A stretch of 64,000 nucleotides of DNA from Ampullaceana balthica (GCA_944989445.1 CALYLW010000067.1:1037905-1101904); one strand, 5' to 3'; positions 1 through 10,383 are shown, counted from the first letter of the stretch. A program made the numbers and translations. Notes: a model not told the origin generated them from the sequence alone.

Positions 1-545
1 TTTTTAGACAAAAACCGTATTGATATCTCCTGTTGGAGTCTATCAATTACGCAATTCATAACACGTGCAATTTCTTCTTCTGCCAAAAGTCCTGCATCTC
101 TTGCTAATTCTCCAGGAATCCTCCGATGTCGTCTAATCCTTCTGTTAATCTCAATTTCCCAAGTTGTGCATATCGTTTTTCCATTGTCAATCGCAACTAG
201 GCTAAAAATTATCACGAATGTTGACAAGTTCTTGGACCATCGATTCAAGATCAGATGCTGCTTCATTGAAATTCATAGTAGGATTCTGCAACCGTTTCTT
301 GACACGATCAATTTTCCAAAGTATGATTATGATGTTCCAGAAATGTATCAAAACTAGGAAGTTTAAGTTAAATATACCTGCCAGTAAAGTTTCTGCGTCA
401 CTTCTGTTGTCAGGGGCCATATTGCATCTTCTGATAAATTTTCCAACAGCCCTACTAGTTCATATAGTCCTTCATAAATATCTTTAACAGCTTCTGATCG
501 TGCACTCCAGCATGTTTTAGACTCCCTCTTCACTGTGATTGGTAC
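1..545 (-). pseudogene. Decayed ZMYM1-like / DUF4371 hAT-derived transposase, C-terminal part
   Basis: Read on the minus strand, three overlapping frames give one protein-like path. It starts with a segment containing SKTCWSARSEAVKDIYEGL (about 540-420). It continues after a frameshift near 415 with FLVLIHFWN and then MNFNEAASDLESMVQELVNI (to about 205). After a stop and a second shift it ends with RRIPGELARDAG and EEEIARVMNCVIDRLQQEI (to the window edge). This order (W-S-A-R-x-x-A, then VLxHFW, then a charged RxPGE motif) matches zinc-finger MYM-type 1-like proteins, which are domesticated or active hAT-type transposases with DUF4371. The frameshifts and the TAG after RDNF show that it is not functional here. 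The N-terminal half is absent. The element continues beyond position 1. Family assignment is from recalled motif order, not a search. Confidence 0.68.
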
Positions 546-648
546 AATTCTTTTTAATTATTCCCAACGAGTTGTTGAACGAGAGAAAAACAAATATATA
601 ATTTCAACTGTTCCAAAAAAAAGTGATAACAACTGCATCCTGTTTAGC

Positions 649-1458
649 TAGGGTTGCCAGATACGTGGACACCAAAAGGAGGGCATAATAAAACAATTAG
701 AAGGACGCCATTGGAGGACATTTTGAATATTTCATTTGAGTCGTCCCGGATTAAACTTAAAGTTAGTACAATTTTATTGTAATAGCTGCCATTGTTCATG
801 CAAGAGTCTTAAAAAAACTCTTCATTTTTGTCTTGTGAAAATGATTTAAGATTGCTGTATTGGTGAAACAATTGCACATCATCTACAATACCCTTGTCTT
901 TCAAATACAATATACTCGCCAAAACGTTCATCAAGTTTACATGATATTATCTAAGTACATCCAATTAAAGCATTGAAATTCATTAAAGGTTTTCAACCAC
1001 TTTTATAAGTAACTAATGCATTCTTCATACACCAACTTAGCATTTTCCAAACTCTTCTTCTTGACCACTTTCCTTAAGTCTTCTCAACATCTCCCTGACT
1101 TTCAGTGAAATAAATGTTTCCTCCAATCTATTTTTCACAACTTACAAGGTTGTGTGAAGACGGCTCATAACCTCCAATACTGCTGTTATTTCCATTTCAT
1201 TTTCAATGACTGCGATATTTTTTAAACCTAGATTTTTCGTCCTTGTCTAGATTTGTAAGTTTTAAAAATAGCCGAATCTATTTTTATTTTAAGTAAACAT
1301 ACGATGTAATAGTTTTAAAAACGATACATAAAAATTATAATATAAAATGTAAGAGAAGCCCGACATTTTAAACGATTTTAGCTTTGCCTACCAGACGGAG
1401 AACATTGAGCTAAAAAGGAGGACATGTACCTCCTTCTGCCGGACGTCTGGCAACCCTA
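649..1458 (-). mobile_element. Non-autonomous hAT element, 810 bp, with 8-bp TSD
   Basis: The left end reads TAGGGTTGCCAGA and the right end is its reverse complement (1446-1458). The element is flanked by an exact 8-bp direct repeat, TGTTTAGC (641-648 and 1459-1466). An 8-bp duplication and this kind of terminus are typical of hAT transposons. Inside, the minus strand at about 1140-1045 reads SLKVREMLRRLKESGQEEEF, and further decayed codons follow to about 890. This resembles the C-terminal part of an hAT transposase, but stops and frameshifts make it inactive. Confidence 0.8.
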
Positions 1459-2230
1459 TGTTTAGCTGAGTTTAAGCTGTGGTTGTCACAGTTTGCAAAC
1501 AATGCTCTGTGATTTCTGGCACATATTCGCCGTTGAAGGCCGGATATATCCCCAGTCATTACATAAGCATTATTATGTTATTGTGACCGACAGTCGGCTA
1601 GAGGTATGTTATCATATTTCAGTTTTCTCTACGATAACCCTTTCAAGGCTTGCTGCGTCTTTGGAATGTATCTGAACAAAACCTAAAAATGATTCTTTAA
1701 TGGTTACTTTTTTAGTTTGAAAAATCCACATGGCGCCCCTTAATGCTCAATGGGGGCGCCAAAATCATGCTTGCCAACTGGTTTGTAAAGAAGATATTTG
1801 TGGAGCTCCAAATTTCAATCTTGCAAACGTACTTGAAATACATTAGTTTACATCAAAATAAATTTAAATAATTAATTTTAATACTCATTTTGGCGCCCCC
1901 TAACGTGGCGCCCGGGGACATATGCCCCCCTGCACCCCCCCTAGCTACGCCACTGGGGAGGGTGGGTCCGCTCAGAGCGCCCGTTTTATTTTTCGGAAGG
2001 GGTAAACTTTTTAATCAGCCGGATAGAACTTATCGTTGCATAATTCTCATCACGCTAAACCCCAGATGGTGTTACCTCTAGTTACGCCACTGGACAAACG
2101 TCTTCAGAGATTTATACAGTCAAGCATTAACTCATTACCTTTAGGTTTTTAATGGCTTCAATTCATGGGACATATGTTAAAACTCTTTTACAAGAGTCGC
2201 GTCACGCAGATGATGTCATGAATATAATAG
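1459..2230. other. Intergenic/intronic DNA with two copies of a transposon-end-like motif
   Basis: No gene is visible. A 16-base motif of the form CTAGYTACGCCACTGG occurs twice in the same orientation (1941-1956 and 2078-2093). Its reverse complement, CCAGTGGCGTARCTAG, looks like the end of an hAT-type DNA transposon. No inverted partner was found, so both are probably truncated ends. GGGGGCGCC-type GC-rich words occur at 1730-1760 and 1890-1912. Confidence 0.35.
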
Positions 2231-2231
2231 A

Positions 2232-2546
2232 ACTAACCTTGTGTATGATGGGTACAATATGACAAGCCTTGTGTATTTTGGGTTCAATATGACTAGCCTT
2301 GTGTATTTTGGTTTCAATATGACAAGCCTTGTGTATTTTGGGTTCAATATGACTAGCCTTGTGCATTTTGGGTTCAATATGACTAACCTTGTGTATTTTG
2401 GGTTCAATATGACTAACCTTGTGTATTTTGGGTTCAATATGACTAACCTTGTGTATTTTGGGTTCAATATGACTAACCTTGTGTATTTTGGGTTCAATAT
2501 GACTAACCTTGTGTATTTTGGGTTCAATATGACTAACCTTGTGTAT
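2232..2546 (-). repeat. 30-bp minisatellite made of GPCR exon/intron junction copies
   Basis: About 10.5 copies of a 30-bp unit. On the minus strand each unit contains ATACACAAG followed by GTTAGTC or a GCTAGTC/GCTTGTC variant, which is the same sequence as the 5' splice donor that ends the exon at 2538. Exact GTTAGTC copies begin (plus-strand coordinates) at 2381, 2411, 2441, 2471, 2501 and 2531. Because the period is 30, the exon frame stays open through the array and reads repeated VSHIEPKIHK. Confidence 0.92.
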
Positions 2547-2711
2547 GATCATGCTGTAAAGAAATGCCAGCAGGAGCATGGGGATAGCGAAGATGAGAAC
2601 GAAGCGCGTTACGATGTAGAACTTGTGCCACACATACGGTGTGTGCGTCACACAGACATCCACCATCTCATTGTCTATATTGTGGTGCTGTTGTTCTGTT
2701 TGCGACATTGC
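2538..2711 (-). CDS. Class A GPCR exon: ECL2 and TM5 (internal, partial gene)
   Basis: This is a 174-bp internal exon of a rhodopsin-like receptor. On the minus strand it is bounded by a pyrimidine-containing acceptor ending TATGTCCAG (just right of 2711) and a donor CACAAG|GTTAGTC (left of 2538). The 58 codons read in phase 0. The first part carries the ECL2 cysteine (MVDVCVTHTP), expected to pair with Cys3.25. It is followed by TM5 (FYIVTRFVLIF, then AIPMLLLAFLYSM). The proline takes position 5.50 and the tyrosine eight residues later is 5.58, both class A hallmarks. The exon ends at IIHK, where ICL3 begins. It joins in phase 0 to the exon at 5296-5486. TM6 and TM7 were not found and would lie at lower coordinates, probably outside the window. 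Ligand class cannot be decided; the overall look is of a peptide-type receptor. Confidence 0.85.
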
Positions 2712-2870
2712 CTGGACATAAAAAAAACAAGATATTGATAGAACATACACCATTTCATTGTCTATAGTCTATAGTGTGGAGCTGCTGTTTTGTTTGCGAC
2801 ATTGCCTTGACAAAAAACAACAACACAAGATATTGATAGAACATACACCATTTCATTTTCTATAGAGAGG
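2661..2870 (-). repeat. Tandem duplication of the acceptor and start of the GPCR TM5 exon
   Basis: The exon start plus its splice acceptor is present twice and partly a third time (about 2661-2748, 2749-2847, 2848-2870). The shared blocks include TTTGCGACATTGCC and GATATTGATAGAACATAC. The upstream copy has an acceptor ending TTTTGTCAAG, but translation from it hits TGA after 16 codons. It is therefore a decayed copy and not a second usable exon start. Confidence 0.75.
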
Positions 2871-3321
2871 TCTTATTGTCACTATAAAAAAAACAACAAC
2901 GCAAATCAGTTTAATTAGTATTGACTTCTCTTCTATTTATAACATTCTTTTTATAATATTTTCTATTCTTAATATTCACTTATCACAAATATTGTTTTCG
3001 TCTTAAGATGTTTTCTTAATTAATTGCAATGCATCTAATTTGTGTTCATCATTTCTTATGCCAATAATGTCTTGTCCGGTCGTTTACAAATAAGATTAAA
3101 TTGCTGCTTTCCGAGTGCACCTGTAAAATAACGAGACTTTAATAAGACGCCTTAAATTGACAGTCTTTAAAATTTGTATATTAAACAATTATTTTTTCTA
3201 AGACTTAAAAGAAAAAAGAAACAACAAAAACAGCGAAACCAAACCAACATACAACAACAGCGAACAACATATCCTGTTCATCAGAGGTGTCCAAACGTAT
3301 TGCTCATGAGTCATATTCCCA

Positions 3322-3709
3322 GAAGTATTTAACACCATTAGTTAAATCATTAAACCTTGAAACACTAGAGGATAGAAGAACCAAGAGCAAAGTAGTAATC
3401 ATACATAAAGCAATTAATTCTAATTTAGAAATACAACACAAAGATTACTTAATACAACCCTCACATTGACATAAGGATAAAAACACCTTTCTTATTCTGT
3501 ATGCAAGAACAAACACATACACATTCTATTTCTTCCCGTCCGGAATTCGGGCGTAGAATGGGTTGCCTGAAGATACCAGGAAAGCCAACACTTTATCAAC
3601 ATTTAAAACTCTAATAAAAATGCAGGACTAAACACAAACCATAGATAAGCCTAGGACGCAATAACTTCTGTATAGAAGGAGCTTCTGTAAACAGATAAGA
3701 TAAGATAAG
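3322..3709 (+). mobile_element. LINE (CR1/Jockey-like) 3'-end fragment
   Basis: The translation contains LVKSLNLETLEDRR and KSKVVIIHKAINSNLEIQHK, which match the C-terminal end of the intact LINE ORF at 63324-63794. The copy ends in a (GATAA)n tail at about 3693-3709. Stops such as TGA after LIQPSH show decay. Endonuclease and reverse-transcriptase domains are missing, as expected of a 5'-truncated insertion. Confidence 0.8.
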
Positions 3710-3918
3710 TAAAACAATATGAGGGCCGCATTAAGTTAACTAAAAAAAATGACGTACGTTGAGAGGGAGTTACAAGCTTTAAAAAAATAATTTAAAAAAA
3801 AGTGATTCTTTTTGGAGGAAAAATGTTGGTTACACTGTGGCTATTTTCGAGACTTTACAAATCTTATTCCATTATTTGTAATTACAAAAACTGTATAAAT
3901 AATGACTAAGTTATAGAA

Positions 3919-4780
3919 CAATGGTGGCCAAATGGCGGATTTTCTGTGTTCATATTGCTGCTCGCGAACAATTTATGAAATCAATGTTCTTTTGAGATAT
4001 ATAATATAAAAAATTAATGAACGTTAAAAAGAAATATTGACCGAAATAAAGGTTTGGAAATAATTTGGGCTAGATCTAAAGAAATAAAAACAGGCTTGCT
4101 GAGTTCAGGTCTAGAATGTGTCACCACCTGACTACTTTCTGCTTTCAGCAAAATAATGTGTCACTTCAACTTTATGAGGCAAGTTAAGCCATCACTTGCG
4201 CTATTCTGATACTAAAGAACCTTATTCTGACAGAACCGCATCACAACTCCTAGCTACCACAATTACTAGCTACCACAACTACTAGCTACCACAACTACTA
4301 GCAACCACAAATAATAGCTACCACAACTACTAGCTACCACAACTACTAGCTACCACAACTACTAGCAACCACAAATACTAGCTACCACAACTACTAGCTA
4401 CCACAAATACTATCTACCACAACTACTAGCTACCTACCAGATTTAATGAAACTTGAGAGTTCAACCCTTCTTACAACAATTAATGTTTATTATAATTATG
4501 AGTCTATTGACAGTGTGTTTCTTTTATATTTTTACTTTTGAACTATTTGTTAATTTTGTAAATGTATCGCATTATATTTCTTCAACATAAGTTTAGTGTT
4601 ACAACAATAGCAAAGTTTAAATAATTAAATTCGATTTAAAATAAATAAATAAACAAATCAGAATAGGAATTATTTTTCATTGCAATTTGTGTCGTAACCC
4701 ATAGTGCCCCAATGCGGCTCTCAACCATTTTTATTTATTGTTAAAATGGCTCCCAGTTACTACAGGCTTGGCCACCCCTG
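3919..4780. mobile_element. Non-autonomous hAT element, 862 bp, with 8-bp TSD
   Basis: The left end CAATGGTGGCCAAATGG and the reverse complement of the right end, CAGGGGTGGCCAAGCC, form an imperfect terminal inverted repeat. The flanks are exact 8-bp duplications, TTATAGAA (3911-3918 and 4781-4788). The interior has no ORF but carries a 16-bp minisatellite. It sits between the two GPCR exons and is therefore probably intronic. Confidence 0.8.
4247..4436. repeat. 16-bp minisatellite inside the hAT element
   Basis: About 12 copies of CTACCACAACTACTAG with variants such as CAACCACAAATAATAG. The array lies entirely within the hAT element at 3919-4780. Confidence 0.88.
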
Positions 4781-5066
4781 TTATAGAATAAAGATGTTAA
4801 TTTTATACTACACAATATATAAAATGCGTTCAATATAGATATATCTATTATGTACAAATGTGATGTAACTCCTGTGTTAAATGTTAAATTAATTTCCTTT
4901 TTTGTTATTTGTAATCATTATCCACGTTGGTAAACAATAAAACGTCATAGAATTTTGCTATTATTTAACTTTATTGATTTTTTAAAACCAAAAACAAATC
5001 AACAATTCAATCAAATTTTTTAAAAAATGTCTAGGACCAGTTAAAATTTAAACGCAAACCGTATTT

Positions 5067-5099
5067 GGCCCGCGGGCCGAAAATTTGACACCACTTCTG
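5067..5099 (-). mobile_element. Solo hAT-type terminus
   Basis: GGCCCGCGGGCC followed by CGAAAATTTGACACC and ACTTCTG reads, reversed, as a typical hAT end (CAGAAGTGGTGTCAAA). A possible degenerate partner, CAGAGGTGTCCAAACG, starts at about 3281. No target duplication was identified, so boundaries are uncertain. Confidence 0.35.
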
Positions 5100-5295
5100 T
5101 ACATATTCAGTTGGAAAAGAAAAACAGAAAAAATTGCTTTAAGCAATGTGCTAGAGGCTGGTACTGACCCCACAGTGGGGTACAAAGCGTTACATTCTAA
5201 GATACAAATGTCCGATCTTTTCCCCATGACATAAACAAGGGGAAAGTAGCCCTGTCATTGACGGATGTGGAAAGCGCACAACTCAGTTATCTTAC

Positions 5296-5486
5296 CAGCA
5301 GTGGGGAAGTGACGACAGCAGACGTGACCCACACGACGGCCATGGTTACTACCGCCTTTGATTTGGACCCGGATGTGTGTGTCCTCAGAGGGTAGTAGAC
5401 GGCCCAGAACCGCTCCAGACTGACCGTTAAAATAATCAGGATGGACGCCACGGCAACCAGATTCTCCAGGAAGTTGGTCAGTTTAC
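5296..5486 (-). CDS. Class A GPCR exon: TM3, ICL2 and TM4 (internal, partial gene)
   Basis: This 191-bp minus-strand exon is bounded by an acceptor ending CTCCGCAG (right of 5486) and a donor CTGCTG|GTAAGA (left of 5296). The first two bases complete a split codon xGT. Counting back 25 residues from the arginine of the ERF motif places that codon at 3.25, so it is most likely the conserved TM3 cysteine (TGT). The next 63 codons read KLTNFLENLVAVASILIILT, then VSLERFWAVYYPLR. E3.49-R3.50-F replaces DRY. TM4 contains MAVVWVTSAVVTSPLL with the conserved W4.50 and a late proline. The exon ends in phase 0 and fits the exon at 2538-2711. No upstream TM1-TM2 exon was recognised between here and 64 kb. 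The intron to the next exon would be about 2.6 kb and holds LINE and hAT insertions. Confidence 0.87.
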
Positions 5487-5689
5487 CTGCGGAGGAGGAG
5501 ATTAATAGCAGTGGTCAAATCAAAAGGATTTGGACATGGGAAATTTTGGGATCGTAACGTTGCCAATAGGTTTGGCTGAGATATGAAAATATTGATAAAT
5601 TAAATAATTGACGAAATATAAAAATATTCACCAACAAGATTCCGTACTCTGTCTCCCTTTCTGACTAAAATGTTCTGTGGATTATGCAT

Positions 5690-6649
5690 TGTGCTAGGTC
5701 CATGACTCTATTAATTTATATAAATGATTTACCCAACAACATCTCAGCAGGAACAAAAGTTAGATTATTTGCTGATGATTGCATAATCCTATAGAAAAAT
5801 TAAATCAGAACAAGATAGCAACATCTTACAAAAAGACTTAGATGAATTGATCAAATGGAAAACTAACTAGAGTATGTCTTTCCTCCCAGAAAAGTGTCAA
5901 CTGTTAAAAGTAACAAAGAAAAAGCAACAAATAAATTCAAAATATTTCATTCATGGGAAGGAACTAACCCAAAATAAAGATGCAAAATACTAAGGAGCAA
6001 TAATAAATGAGAAACTATAATGGAATCCCCATGTAAATGAAGTTAATAAAAAATCAAACAAAACCTTAGGCTAATACAAAAAAAAAGTTTACTTTTACAA
6101 ATGTAATAGAGATATAAAACTAAAATGCTACCTCACTTTGGTGAGACCTCTACTGGAATATGCATCTTCTGTAGGGGACTCATCAACCAAAGAAAACACT
6201 GATAAACTAAAACAAATTCAAAAAAGAGCTGCCAGATTCATTACTGAAAAATATTTAAAACTGACAAGAATATCACCATTAGTTAAATAATTAAACCTTG
6301 AATCACTAGAGGATAGAAGAACCATGAGTAAAGTAGTAATTATACATAAAGAAATTAATTCTTATTTAGAAATACAACACAAAGATAACTTAATACAACC
6401 CGCACATAGACATAAGGATAAAAAAACACCTTTCTTATTCCGTATGCAAGAACAAACACATACAAATTCTATTTCTTCCCGTCCGGAATTCGGGCCTGGA
6501 ATGGTTTGCCTGAAGAAACCAGGAAAACCAATACTTTCTCAATATTTAATAATCTAATACGAATGCAGAACTAGACACAAACCATAGACAAGCATATGAC
6601 GCAATAATCTTCTGTATAGAAGGTGCGTCTGTAACAGATAAGATAAGAT
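5690..6649 (+). mobile_element. LINE fragment with reverse-transcriptase motif, decayed
   Basis: The translation (with stops) runs from the reverse-transcriptase block LIYINDLPNNIS through the catalytic LFADDC (about 5763-5783), then YLTLVRPLLEYASS and IQKRAARFIT. It ends with the same C-terminal block as the other LINE copies and a (GATAA) tail at about 6638-6649. FADD carries the paired catalytic aspartates of LINE reverse transcriptases. Several in-frame stops and frameshifts are present. The 5' half (endonuclease and N-terminal RT) is missing. Confidence 0.85.
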
Positions 6650-6825
6650 GCAATCAGCAGCAAATAAACTAGGTTTTGTTCGTGATGAGATGCTGTTGGG
6701 TAAATCATTTATATAAATTAGAAAGAGTAGTGGGCCTAGGACTGTTCTTTGTTGAGCTCCTAAGTTAACCGGTGTTCCTGCTAAATATGAGTGAGACTGC
6801 AATCAGGCTTTTAGGTTAAAAAATG
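6650..6825 (-). mobile_element. LINE reverse-transcriptase fragment in opposite orientation
   Basis: On the minus strand this reads SYLAGTPVNLGAQQRTVLGP and then LLFLIYINDLPNSISS, the RT block just before the catalytic site. The catalytic motif is damaged (LFAADC where FADD is expected). It abuts the GATAA tail of the plus-strand copy directly, giving a tail-to-inverted-fragment junction. Confidence 0.78.
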
Positions 6826-7088
6826 TATGTTATTTATTTAGTAGTGTTCACACCCGCACCGCGCCGCACTAGGTGCACCGCACCCTGACGCACTACATAG
6901 GAAAAAAGGAAGTGACGCGGGAGAAAACGTGGTAAAAAACGAAAGAAAAGCGTGTTTCATGATTGTAGATTCCAAACTATTCTGCTATATGCCTACACTT
7001 AGTTTGTTTAGCGTGTACCTGTTGCAAATTTAAGCCAACATTCGGTTACATTTAAATTTCGTATTTATAGGCCTGACAGGATGTCACA

Positions 7089-7789
7089 TGTGGAAGAAAA
7101 TCAGAAGCCCCGACCATAATGCGCTTTATGGGTCTTGCCTGAAGACCCTCTCACCTATCTGGCTCCCAAAGGGACGTAACAGCTGAGAAACCCCCCACCG
7201 GAAGCGGTCGCTTCTGAAGCGGCCACCTGGGCATCCAGAACATGAAGTCGAAAATGCCTCCCACAAAATTGGCCTCACAAGGAGGGGTGGAATTCCCTAC
7301 TACGACCCGCTACCACTTTGGCGCCACCCCGACAAAGCATACGGGTCTCCATGGTTAGGACCGCCGCAGAGCGGGGGATCATCAAAGACCTACCTAGGGT
7401 GTAACCCCTACTGGAAGGTTTCCTCAGAACTGGCGTCCGCTGCGTTCTTCGCGGTACCTTTTGCTAATCCGTACTGGCACTCCTAACCCCCAAACCGGCA
7501 CCGCTCAATAGCATTGCTGTTAAAATGAGGGGAGCGTAACTGTCGCTTCGGATTTACCCGACCCTCAACGGGTACTTTGGTTTTCATCATCGGCATTGCA
7601 TCTGAATGCTTTGCCTAAGATCCGTACAGCGACTGTAATCATCTGTGACTAGCACCTAACACCTAACATATCGGACTTCGGCATTGCTTGCCAGGAGTTG
7701 TCGGTTTCAGGTCGCAGGTCTAGGTCAAGTCCACGGCCCGCGACCCTACTTGTCCGTCGAGCCCCGTAGAGGCCAACCCTTCTCGACGA
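7089..7789. mobile_element. Unclassified 701-bp insertion flanked by 13-bp TSD
   Basis: An exact 13-bp direct repeat, ACAGGATGTCACA, flanks the block (7076-7088 and 7790-7802). The interior is about half G+C, clearly richer than the surrounding DNA, and has no long ORF, no terminal inverted repeat and no A-rich tail. A duplication of this length suggests target-primed or other retroposition. I do not recognise the family. Both ends and the orientation are undetermined; the left end begins TGTGGAAG and the right end is CTTCTCGACGA. Confidence 0.6.
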
Positions 7790-7916
7790 ACAGGATGTCA
7801 CAAAGTGGTGCTGCTTTAGATTTAGAGTCATTAATTATTACAGTTTGTTAGCCCCATAAAAGGAAATTTTGAATCCACTGCTGTAAGGAATCAGAGATAT
7901 CAAAGAATTAACTGTT

Positions 7917-8313
7917 TTTAAATCCCTTATATTAACTTCACCGTCTTGTCTGTCGTGGGCGGGCGGAAAAACAAAAGTCACAAATGATTCACTTCCCGTG
8001 ACGCTATCGAACTGAAATTTGGCACATAGAATTGAGTCAACTAACAATGCATTGTATCAAAATTTCAGATCGATCGAATGTAACGTTATTATCTATCTCT
8101 GTGTAGCCATCTGCTATTGTTGATCTCCACGGTTCACTGAATTTCATTCCAGCCATCTATGACCACAGCCCCGTGTTTTACAGCAAGGCGAGTTCAGTCA
8201 CGTTCAGTCTGTAAATGTTTGTAGTGCGGTGCGTATTATATTTAACATAATCAATACTTTTAGTTCTTTCACATATATAAGGGATTTATAGTCAACATCT
8301 TTTGTTTTTTACG
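7917..8313 (-). mobile_element. MITE of the AAATCCCTTATA family, copy 1
   Basis: The block begins AAATCCCTTATATTAACTTC and ends ATAAGGGATTTATAGTCAA, so its ends are inverted copies. Family-specific interior words are present: GGCGGAAAAACAAAAG, AATGCATTGTATCAAAATTT and CAGTCTGTAAATGTTTG. No ORF. At least ten copies occur in this window. Confidence 0.8.
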
Positions 8314-8361
8314 TGTTGTTTAATTGGAGTAAACTAGAGTGGTGACCTTCATGAAAAGCTT

Positions 8362-8662
8362 TTTAAATCCCTTATATTAACTTCACCGTCTTGTTTGGCT
8401 CGTGGTCGGTCGGTCGGGCGGAAAAACAAAAGTAAAAAATGACCGTGATGCTATCGAGCTGAAATTTTGCATATAGACTTGTGTCACCTAACAATGCATT
8501 GTAATTGTATCAAATTTCAGATCGATCAAATTTCCTGTTATTAATTGAATGCATTTTTAGATTATCTCTTTATATCTCTATGTAACCGTTTGCTATTGTT
8601 GACATTCACATGTCACTGGAGTTCACTCCAGCCATCGATTACCACATCCCCGTGTTTTAGGC
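8362..8662 (-). mobile_element. MITE of the AAATCCCTTATA family, copy 2, truncated
   Basis: It starts TTTAAATCCCTTATATTAAC and contains GCGGAAAAACAAAAG, AACAATGCATTG and the CACATCCCCGTGTTTTA block. It stops there without the far end. It lies about 50 bp from copy 1 in the same orientation. Confidence 0.75.
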
Positions 8663-10383
8663 TGAACGTTATAAAATTATTATTTATGTTTAGTATTAAC
8701 ATGTTTTTGGTACTAAAAAAGAGTTCACTACTTTAATAATTGGATTTTTGTCACCGGAAATCCCAATCTTGGATGGATGGGATTATTTGTAGGATTACAG
8801 CTGTTTTCTGTAATCCTCGCGAAGAAGATAGAATTCTTGGATATGAACAAAATAACGCCTTGCATTGTGGAAAGTCCGTGTTTTGACTGCTGACTTTAAA
8901 TATTCTCTCTTTACGACAGACGATCAGCCCCCCCCCACACACACATCTAAGGTGAAGTGTTCTAAGTCTAAGTGGCGAGTAAATTCTGATCTAGTAATCG
9001 ACTACTTCAACTCATGCCCACGCCAAGCCAAAAACAACTTAGAATACGTCATCGCCAGACATATTAACAACCGTTGGATGATTTGGTGCGTGTGTGTGTG
9101 TGTGTGTGTGTGGTGGGTGGGGGGGGGGAGATGGAATAAAAAATTTCACCAACTCTATTCTCAATACCGCTAGTCTCACAACCCCTGGTCTCAACACACC
9201 TCCCTAGTCTCACCACTTCTATTCTCACTGCTCGCATTCTCACCACCCATATTCTCACCACCCATATTCTCACTACCGCGATCTCACCACAACTTCTCTC
9301 AATAATCGAATCACCCATTCTTGGTAGCACATTTATTATTTTACAATGAAGGAGTCAAAATGAAATGAAAACAAGAAATTTCCCAAAGAAATTTGAGGGT
9401 CTTTAAAATGTCATAAATCCGCAATGTTAGATGTAAGGACGACATAATTGTCTCCTGATCTAATGGGAACAATCTAATAATAGTAATCTAAATCTGAGGT
9501 AAAATGACCTGAAAATATTCCGACATTGTTTTACAAGGTTCAGTAGTTCTCACAAGGTTCAGTGGTTCTCATATTGTTCAGTGGATCTGAACAGATGTGA
9601 TTATCTGAACGAATTTCTTTGAACAAGTCGATATAATCGAACTTCGACTTCCACCGCCTCGCCCACCTCACACGGCCGTGTCAGGAATCTACAAATGTTG
9701 TTCATTGTATTTTGATTACCTTCAACATAAAGTATGAAGTGAGTATTGACTAGCTGACATTAACACAGAGTAGGAAGCAGAATCGATTAGCTAACTACTT
9801 TACAGAGTATCGAGTAGCTAACTGCATAACATGGAATCGAGTAATGACTATTGAGGACATGGGGCAGCAAATTATTTGCCATCAATATAAGGTAATTTAT
9901 TGAAACATGAAAACTACAACGATCTAATTTTAGAATTTACACCCACAACCCCCATCTCTCCGTCTCAATTTTTCTTTCTGTTTATCCCCCCTCCCCTTTC
10001 CCACAGCCCTTCATCTTTCTTGTTCAACTTTGTCTTTTCTGTCTCTTTTAATTTTGTCTTCCTTTTTAGTTGAGCTACTAGTATTAGTGTTTAGCATTAA
10101 AATACCCCCCCCCATTTTTCCACAAACTCTTCTGGTTTAAGCCAGTGATAATAGACGTCTAAAAATGTAGGAATACCATGTACCTGTGTAAAGTACCATC
10201 TCAATGTTAAATACAACAATTTACCTCATTGGCTGAAGGGTCTACCACGCCCACACAATAACATTCATGTTAATGTTACAACAGTTACTACCCATTGTTT
10301 ATACATCCCTGAAAATGTTTAATTTTCAACGACTAAAGAAGATCACCGAATCGTACATCTGTTTCATCCCGACCTTACATCAA
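8663..10383. other. Non-coding DNA with short tandem patches
   Basis: No gene or element was recognised. A (GT)n tract lies at 9087-9113, followed by a G run at 9119-9128. A weak tandem of the words TCTCACCAC and CATATTCTCACC fills about 9155-9300. A pyrimidine-rich stretch lies at 9950-10060 and a C run at about 10106-10114. Confidence 0.5.
9087..9113. repeat. (GT)n microsatellite
   Basis: About 13 uninterrupted GT units, directly followed by a G-rich run. Confidence 0.9.

Noticed and set aside
2755..2815. Second functional TM5 exon start from the duplicated acceptor
   Set aside because: Translation meets TGA after 16 codons, so it would truncate the receptor.
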